Source: Spirochaeta sp. UBA5339
GTDB lineage: Bacteria > Spirochaetota > Spirochaetia > DSM-2461
NCBI GenBank assembly: GCA_002408085.1
Contig: DHQL01000023.1
Span: 6,171 to 70,170, forward strand
DNA length: 64,000 bases
Direction: 5' to 3'
Shown: piece by piece, positions 59,489 through 64,000 of the stretch
Numbering within the stretch: position 1 is the stretch's first letter
How the letters are laid out: each line of letters opens with the position of its first letter
Position numbers and translations under genes: made by a program
The notes under the pieces: model-generated
The model's input: the letters and a program-made list of their open reading frames with translations, nothing else
Databases searched by the model: none
What the model was told of the DNA's origin: nothing

Positions 59489-61840
59489 ATGAAGAACCTG
59501 ATAATTCACGGCCATTTCTACCAGCCGCCACGGGAGAATCCCTGGACAGGCATCATCGAGGATCAGAGCGAGGCAGCTCCCTTTGCCAACTGGAACGAGA
59601 AGATCTGCCGTGAATCCTACGAGGCCAACGCCTACTCCCCTCTTTTGGACGAAAAGGGCCTTATCAGCAGCTTCTTCAACAACTACAGACACATCTCCTT
59701 CAATATGGGTCCAACCCTTCTGGACTGGATAGAGAACCATTCGCCCCATGTATACAGAAGGATCATTGAGGCTGACAGACACAGTGCCCAGGTCCTGGGT
59801 GGAGGGAACGCTCTTTCCCAGATATACAACCATGTGATCATGCCCCTGGCTTCAGAGAGGGACAGAAAAACCCAGATCCTCTGGGGACTGGAGAACTTTA
59901 AAAAGCATTTCGGCAGAGACTCTGAGGGCATGTGGCTCTCTGAAACTGCCATCGACCCCGCCAGCGCCGCCGAGCTGGTCCGCTGCGGTATAAAGTACAC
60001 CGTACTGTCCCCCTGGCAGGCCCGGAAACTCATAAAGATGGATGAAGAAAGGGAAACGGGGCACTGGGACCCGGAACTCTGGCAGAAGCCATGGCTCCTT
60101 GAGACCGAAGCCGGCCCCATGACGGTATTTTTCTACCACCCAGGACTCTCTTCTGATATCTCCTTCAACCACCTCCTTCGGGATGCGGACTACTTCTTTG
60201 ACAGGGTCACAAGAGAGGCAAATGAAAAGCAGACGGAACTTCTTTCCATTGCCACCGACGGAGAGATCTACGGCCACCATGAACACCTTGGCAATATGGG
60301 TCTCAGCGCCTTCCTCAACAAGGTGGAAAACTCTGATGACTGCCGGATGGTCAACTACTCCTGGGCAGCCCGTCACATGGAAGCAGCCGGAGAGGTCGTC
60401 CTTATGGAGGGTGAGGACTCCCGTGGAAGCTCCTGGAGCTGTCCCCACGGGGTTTCCCGATGGTACAAGGACTGCGGATGCTCCACAGGGGGCCCGCAGG
60501 AGTGGAACCAGAAATGGAGGGGCCCCTTAAGAGACTCCTTTGACAGCCTTAAAAGTGAGTGCGACAGGATTTTTGAACATGAGATGGCCCGGTTAAGCAC
60601 GACCCCGCCATGGGATGTTCGCAATGAGTACATTCAGGTGTTATGCGGTGCCGTGGAGTCCGATAAGTTCTATAAATCCCACGGAGACAAGGGTATAAGC
60701 AACGGGGACAGAGAACTGTTCTACCGCCTCCTGGAAGCCCAGAAAAACGGGATGTTCATGTACACCTCCTGCGGCTGGTTCTTTAATGACATATCGGGAC
60801 TTGAACCCCTGCAGAACTTGATGTATGCATCCAGGGTGATAGAGCTCCTGGCCCCTTTCGGCCCGGCGGGGCTGGAGGAACAGCTTATGGAGACCCTTTC
60901 GGGAGCCCTGAGCAATATCCCCGAAAAGGGAAACGGCGCCGTCCTCTATACGGTTTCCAGGTACGCCAAGAGACAGGAACTCTACCGCTACGCACTGTCA
61001 AGCATTATCCGCAGCCGGTATGGTATCCCCACCGGAGAACGGGGTTTCCTGGAGCCCGGCTTCACTGAAAAAACCGGTTCAGCCGCACCAGGCATATCCG
61101 GCACTGACAATCCCGGCAGCCGGGACACCCTGACCCTTTCCAATATCCTGACAGGAGAGAAATGGACCATCCCCTTCACCATGACCCTTGAGGGCAGGCT
61201 TTTTCAGCTGATATCCCTGTTCCCGGGAAAAAGCGAGCAGACCTACACCCCCGAGGATCTCTCCCGCAGCGACAAGCTGGCCCTGATGAAGCAGCTCTGC
61301 CTGCAGGAGTTTGATCAAACCAACAGCATCGGCAGAAAGTACGAAGGGATTATCGACCAGATGGATCAGTGGATCAAACTGCGTCTGCCGGAAGAGGAAG
61401 ACCTGGTCAAATCAGCAAAGGCCCTTCTACACTACTCTTTGAGAGAACTTACCTTTCTTATGGAGAGCGGCCGTATCGAAGCCTGGGATGCCTTTATGGA
61501 GCTCCTTGAAAAAAACAGGACCTGGAAGATATCTCTTCCCGAAGATCTCAGCCTCTGGCTGATCAAGGTATTAGAAGAGGAGCTTGAACATATCGGCAGC
61601 TCAACCGAAAAGATGGGAGCCCTGTTTATCAGAAAGCTCTCTGTTATCCATGAGATTGGTAAAGGAAAGGCCCGCAGCGGCATCAGCAACTCCCTTTCGG
61701 GACGGATCTTTGAACTCTTCGCCGTAAACAAAGCGGGACAGCAGATCCTTGGCTCTGCGGATTCCGGGGATATGAAAAAACTGCGTTTCCTTTTGAATCT
61801 GTCGGACCGGATCTATTTTGACGAATCAGGATCCTTCTGA
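59489..61840 (+). CDS. GH57 family glycoside hydrolase with DUF3536
   Basis: 783 residues from ATG 59489. GH57 part: HGHFYQPPRENPW at the very start, GMWLSETAID with the likely nucleophile Glu, and IATDGEIYGHHEHLG with the likely acid/base Asp. The remaining half (about 400-783) includes DUF3536. It probably acts on alpha-glucans, as an amylase or glucanotransferase. The frame opens at GTG 59450, but AAGGAGA there directly touches the GTG, and homology starts at 59489. Its end overlaps the convergent methyltransferase gene by 28 bases. Confidence 0.88.
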   Translation: MKNLIIHGHFYQPPRENPWTGIIEDQSEAAPFANWNEKICRESYEANAYSPLLDEKGLISSFFNNYRHISFNMGPTLLDWIENHSPHVYRRIIEADRHSAQVLGGGNALSQIYNHVIMPLASERDRKTQILWGLENFKKHFGRDSEGMWLSETAIDPASAAELVRCGIKYTVLSPWQARKLIKMDEERETGHWDPELWQKPWLLETEAGPMTVFFYHPGLSSDISFNHLLRDADYFFDRVTREANEKQTELLSIATDGEIYGHHEHLGNMGLSAFLNKVENSDDCRMVNYSWAARHMEAAGEVVLMEGEDSRGSSWSCPHGVSRWYKDCGCSTGGPQEWNQKWRGPLRDSFDSLKSECDRIFEHEMARLSTTPPWDVRNEYIQVLCGAVESDKFYKSHGDKGISNGDRELFYRLLEAQKNGMFMYTSCGWFFNDISGLEPLQNLMYASRVIELLAPFGPAGLEEQLMETLSGALSNIPEKGNGAVLYTVSRYAKRQELYRYALSSIIRSRYGIPTGERGFLEPGFTEKTGSAAPGISGTDNPGSRDTLTLSNILTGEKWTIPFTMTLEGRLFQLISLFPGKSEQTYTPEDLSRSDKLALMKQLCLQEFDQTNSIGRKYEGIIDQMDQWIKLRLPEEEDLVKSAKALLHYSLRELTFLMESGRIEAWDAFMELLEKNRTWKISLPEDLSLWLIKVLEEELEHIGSSTEKMGALFIRKLSVIHEIGKGKARSGISNSLSGRIFELFAVNKAGQQILGSADSGDMKKLRFLLNLSDRIYFDESGSF

Positions 61841-62676
61841 AGAACCATCATCATCACGTCTCCCCATCCGAAAACCTTGACCAGCCGGTCAACAGGCCTC
61901 TTTATCCAGCCGGGAGCATAACCGGCTCCGATTCCTCCCCAGGTCTTCAGCTCCTTTACCAGAAATCCATGATCTGAGGCCATCTGCCTGAGGGTCTTTA
62001 TAGAGAACAGAAAGAGGTGGTCCGCAATGGCCGAACGCCAGCGCCCCTGAAAGAGCCTGGCCTGAAATCCGTCACAGTTGGGAGTGGCACAGAGAAAGTA
62101 TCCTCCCGGCTCAAGAATCCTCCAGATCTCATCAAAAAACTGATCAGGCCTGTTCAGATGTTCTATAACATGGGAGGTATGGACAAATCGGAAGCTCTCA
62201 TCGGGAAAATCCGCCTCCTCCAGGGTACCGGGAAAGATATTGACATTGTAGTGAAGATTTCCGAAGGCCGCTGCCTCCCGGCAGACCTCTACTCCCCGGG
62301 CCTTCCAGCCCCGGTTGTTCAGATAATCACCCAGACGCCCCGTGGCGCAGCCTATATCAAGAAAGGTCTTCCTTTCATCATCAATTGAGTCCCACCTGAA
62401 AAACCCTATGTCCTTCAGCCCCAGAAGCATCAGCTCAAGAAAAGCCTGTTCATTCTCGGCTTCATAGCTGAAGTATTCACCGTCATAGCGCTCAAGAATA
62501 TGATCCTGAAGGGGCTGGGGGTTCTGAAGCACTAGGGAACAGCCGCGGCAGCGCTGCCACTGTCCCTGATCCGTATCCCAGTGAGGGGAAAAATCGCTGC
62601 TCCCGCAGGAGGGACAGTCGATAAAGGTACTGCTCTCTGACTCTCCGGGCCTCTTGGAAAAGGTTTTAAAGCTCAC
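61813..62676 (-). CDS. Class I SAM-dependent methyltransferase with N-terminal zinc ribbon
   Basis: 287 residues. An N-terminal CPSC / CRGC pair (about 21-47) makes a small zinc ribbon. A Methyltransf_23-like core follows with motif I FLDIGCATGRLGDYL, the VHTSHVIEHLNRPDQF segment, and LEPGGYFLCATPN. Similar proteins act on sugars, polysaccharide ends or small metabolites; the target is unclear. Start GTG, overlapping the upstream stop by 4 bases. Confidence 0.85.
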   Translation of the reverse strand: MSFKTFSKRPGESESSTFIDCPSCGSSDFSPHWDTDQGQWQRCRGCSLVLQNPQPLQDHILERYDGEYFSYEAENEQAFLELMLLGLKDIGFFRWDSIDDERKTFLDIGCATGRLGDYLNNRGWKARGVEVCREAAAFGNLHYNVNIFPGTLEEADFPDESFRFVHTSHVIEHLNRPDQFFDEIWRILEPGGYFLCATPNCDGFQARLFQGRWRSAIADHLFLFSIKTLRQMASDHGFLVKELKTWGGIGAGYAPGWIKRPVDRLVKVFGWGDVMMMVLQKDPDSSK

Positions 62677-63533
62677 CGGGTCACCCCGATATCAAAGGAC
62701 TCTGAGCTTTCATTCCCATGAACATCAGCCAGTGTGATCTCCACTACAGAGCGCCCCGAAGTCATGACTATATCCCCGAGAAAAAGATATCCCGAAAGGG
62801 TAAACACAGAGTCAAGGGGACTTCCATCCTGAAAGACTCTGGAGCCCCCGGACTGCTGAACGGCATCCAGTTGCCGTTCAAGAAGAAGTGTACCCAGATT
62901 ATAAAGAGAGTATGTATAGGGCATCTGCCTTACACCCCTGTTGGTAAAGTCCTCGGACCGGACATAGACCATGTAATTTCCCACAGGAACTATTAAATCC
63001 TCTTGCTGCCCCATAAGTTCATAGGAGTTATCACCGTCAATCAGCAGCACAGAGAGAAGGCGGGGGCTCCTTGTATCCGGAGGAAGGGGAAGAAGAACCA
63101 GGGGATTTACAATCTGATCCAGCAGGGCATCACGGATAAAGAATCGGCAGAATCCGGTCTCTTCCGACTCTTCGGACTCTGAAGGAGCTTTCAGGAATTC
63201 CCCTGCCGAGATGCGGTTCCTGTCAGCCCTGGTCTCAGCAGGTGTAATCCCCGCATAGATGGACTGGAATCCATTTTCATGACCCAGCACAAGCAGGGAG
63301 TCTCCTGAGCCCGGAAGGGCGCTGTAAGCCTCTGGAGAGTACCGGAATACGGTTTCACCGTTATCAAAGGGCCTCATGGTGTCGTAGTTCTCAAAGACGA
63401 GTCCAGCCTGAACCATGCCGTCCCGTTCCTCCAGAAAGGAGGTTGTCATGGACTCGGAAGCCGCAGGCCACTGGAGAGCAGACAGAGAATGGACTATCGT
63501 AAAAAGCAGACAGAGGTAGAAATACTTCTTCAT
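62673..63533 (-). CDS. Secreted protein, possibly a degenerate M23 (LytM)-like domain
   Basis: 286 residues. Signal peptide at about 1-19 (ending VHSLSA). The stretch SLLVLGHENGFQSIYAGI (about 81-98) resembles the core strand of M23 peptidases (VVIDHGNGYxTxYAHL), but the HxxxD and HxH zinc motifs are absent, so it would be inactive. The C-terminal part (about 150-286) is beta-rich with no family I know. It overlaps its neighbours by 4 bases and 1 base, forming an operon with the methyltransferase and the partial gene. Confidence 0.55.
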   Translation of the reverse strand: MKKYFYLCLLFTIVHSLSALQWPAASESMTTSFLEERDGMVQAGLVFENYDTMRPFDNGETVFRYSPEAYSALPGSGDSLLVLGHENGFQSIYAGITPAETRADRNRISAGEFLKAPSESEESEETGFCRFFIRDALLDQIVNPLVLLPLPPDTRSPRLLSVLLIDGDNSYELMGQQEDLIVPVGNYMVYVRSEDFTNRGVRQMPYTYSLYNLGTLLLERQLDAVQQSGGSRVFQDGSPLDSVFTLSGYLFLGDIVMTSGRSVVEITLADVHGNESSESFDIGVTR

Positions 63534-64000
63534 TACAGCTCCTCCCTCTCAAAGGCATAGAGTTCCCGGTTCATTGTAAAAAGGACTGTATCATCCAGTA
63601 CATCAAAGGAGCCGGGAAAGCTCTTAAACCTGTTCTTCAGGAGAAGATCACCCTCTGGAGAGATTATTTTCAGATGATAATAATCCCCGGGGCCGCCGGC
63701 TGCCGAAGTCCCGGTCTCCCGGGTCTTACTGATGATATAAACCAGAGCACTTGTTTCATCACGCTTCATGGACAACAGAGTCCCTTCAACAGGAACAAAC
63801 AGCGGGTCTCCTGCATCATAAAAACAGAGAAGCCCCCTGGGCTGTTCCACCCAGAGCATCTCCTGCTCCCCCTCTGTCCCGTACATCTTAACAGGCCGCC
63901 TGTAATCGCTGTCCAGTACCTCTGTCCTGACAAGGGCCGCATCCTCAAGGGAGTAGATATAGAGGCTCTGTTCCCGGAACCCGGCGATAACGGAAATTGT
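63533..64000 (-). CDS. Beta-rich protein of unknown function, cut by the right edge
   Basis: The reading frame is open on the minus strand from the stop at 63533 to the window end, giving at least 155 residues; the true start lies outside. An internal ATG at 63886 is probably not the start. Repeated short strands with aromatic and Gly residues (SLYIYSLEDAALV, RGLLCFYDAGDPLFVPVEG, DVLDDTVLFTMNRELYAFE) suggest a beta-propeller-like or other repeat fold. The signal peptide status cannot be judged. The stop overlaps the next start (TAATG). Confidence 0.6.
   Translation of the reverse strand, partial: TISVIAGFREQSLYIYSLEDAALVRTEVLDSDYRRPVKMYGTEGEQEMLWVEQPRGLLCFYDAGDPLFVPVEGTLLSMKRDETSALVYIISKTRETGTSAAGGPGDYYHLKIISPEGDLLLKNRFKSFPGSFDVLDDTVLFTMNRELYAFEREEL

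Overview
The window comes from a flagellated spirochaete, probably a free-living relative of Spirochaeta/Treponema; I cannot fix the genus. Four things point there. The flagellar genes run in the spirochaete order, with flbB, flbD and a Tap1-type fliK between fliJ and motA. A reduced division cluster (mraZ-rsmH-ftsL-murF-mraY-ftsW-ftsQ-ftsA-ftsZ) is followed on the same strand by xerD-dprA-xerC-hslVU and then flgB. FlgE carries the Lys165/Cys178/Asn179 set used for the spirochaete hook lysinoalanine crosslink. Two exported binding proteins have signal peptides of a kind common in this group. I see no rRNA, tRNA, CRISPR array, insertion sequence or prophage, and no gene-free stretch longer than 300 bases (the longest is 56713-56977).

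Layout. 1-12192 is a mosaic of short transcription units: a NYN/LOTUS protein (+), a NitT/TauT-type ABC importer (-), a parvulin and a chemoreceptor fused to hemerythrin (+), a zinc uptake operon headed by its own Fur-family regulator (zur-znuA-znuC-znuB, -), then a Prune-like DHH phosphoesterase and threonine ammonia-lyase (+). 12224-56712 is one unbroken minus-strand block of about 44.5 kb. Read in transcription order it goes from the mraZ promoter (56751-56779) through division genes, xerD, a TPR lipoprotein, dprA, xerC, hslV and hslU, then flgB-flgC-fliE-fliF-fliG-fliH-fliI-fliJ-flbB-fliK-flgD-flgE-flbD-motA-motB-fliL-fliM-fliY-fliO-fliP-fliQ-fliR-flhB-flhA-flhF-flhG, a membrane protein of unknown function, the motility sigma factor, a Jag_N-FapA protein, two small proteins, a CheA-like kinase and a PtsN-like EIIA. 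Gaps are short and many genes overlap by 1-8 bases.

56978-64000 holds a DUF4912/GH57 branching-enzyme operon (-) ending in a clear terminator, a divergent GH57/DUF3536 glycosidase (+), and a minus-strand group of a methyltransferase, a secreted protein with a faint M23-like core, and a protein that runs off the right edge.

Together the central block links septum formation, chromosome-dimer resolution and DNA uptake, ATP-dependent proteolysis, and the complete basal body, rod/hook, motor, switch and export apparatus, with the factors that set flagellar position and number (FlhF/FlhG) and late gene expression (sigma factor). Flagellins, filament-cap and L-ring genes, and the main che cluster are not in the window. 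I found no convincingly new multi-gene system. The most useful leads are the hemerythrin chemoreceptor, the zinc operon and its operator, the MraZ boxes, the structured flgC-fliE gap, and the uncharacterised genes around the sigma factor.
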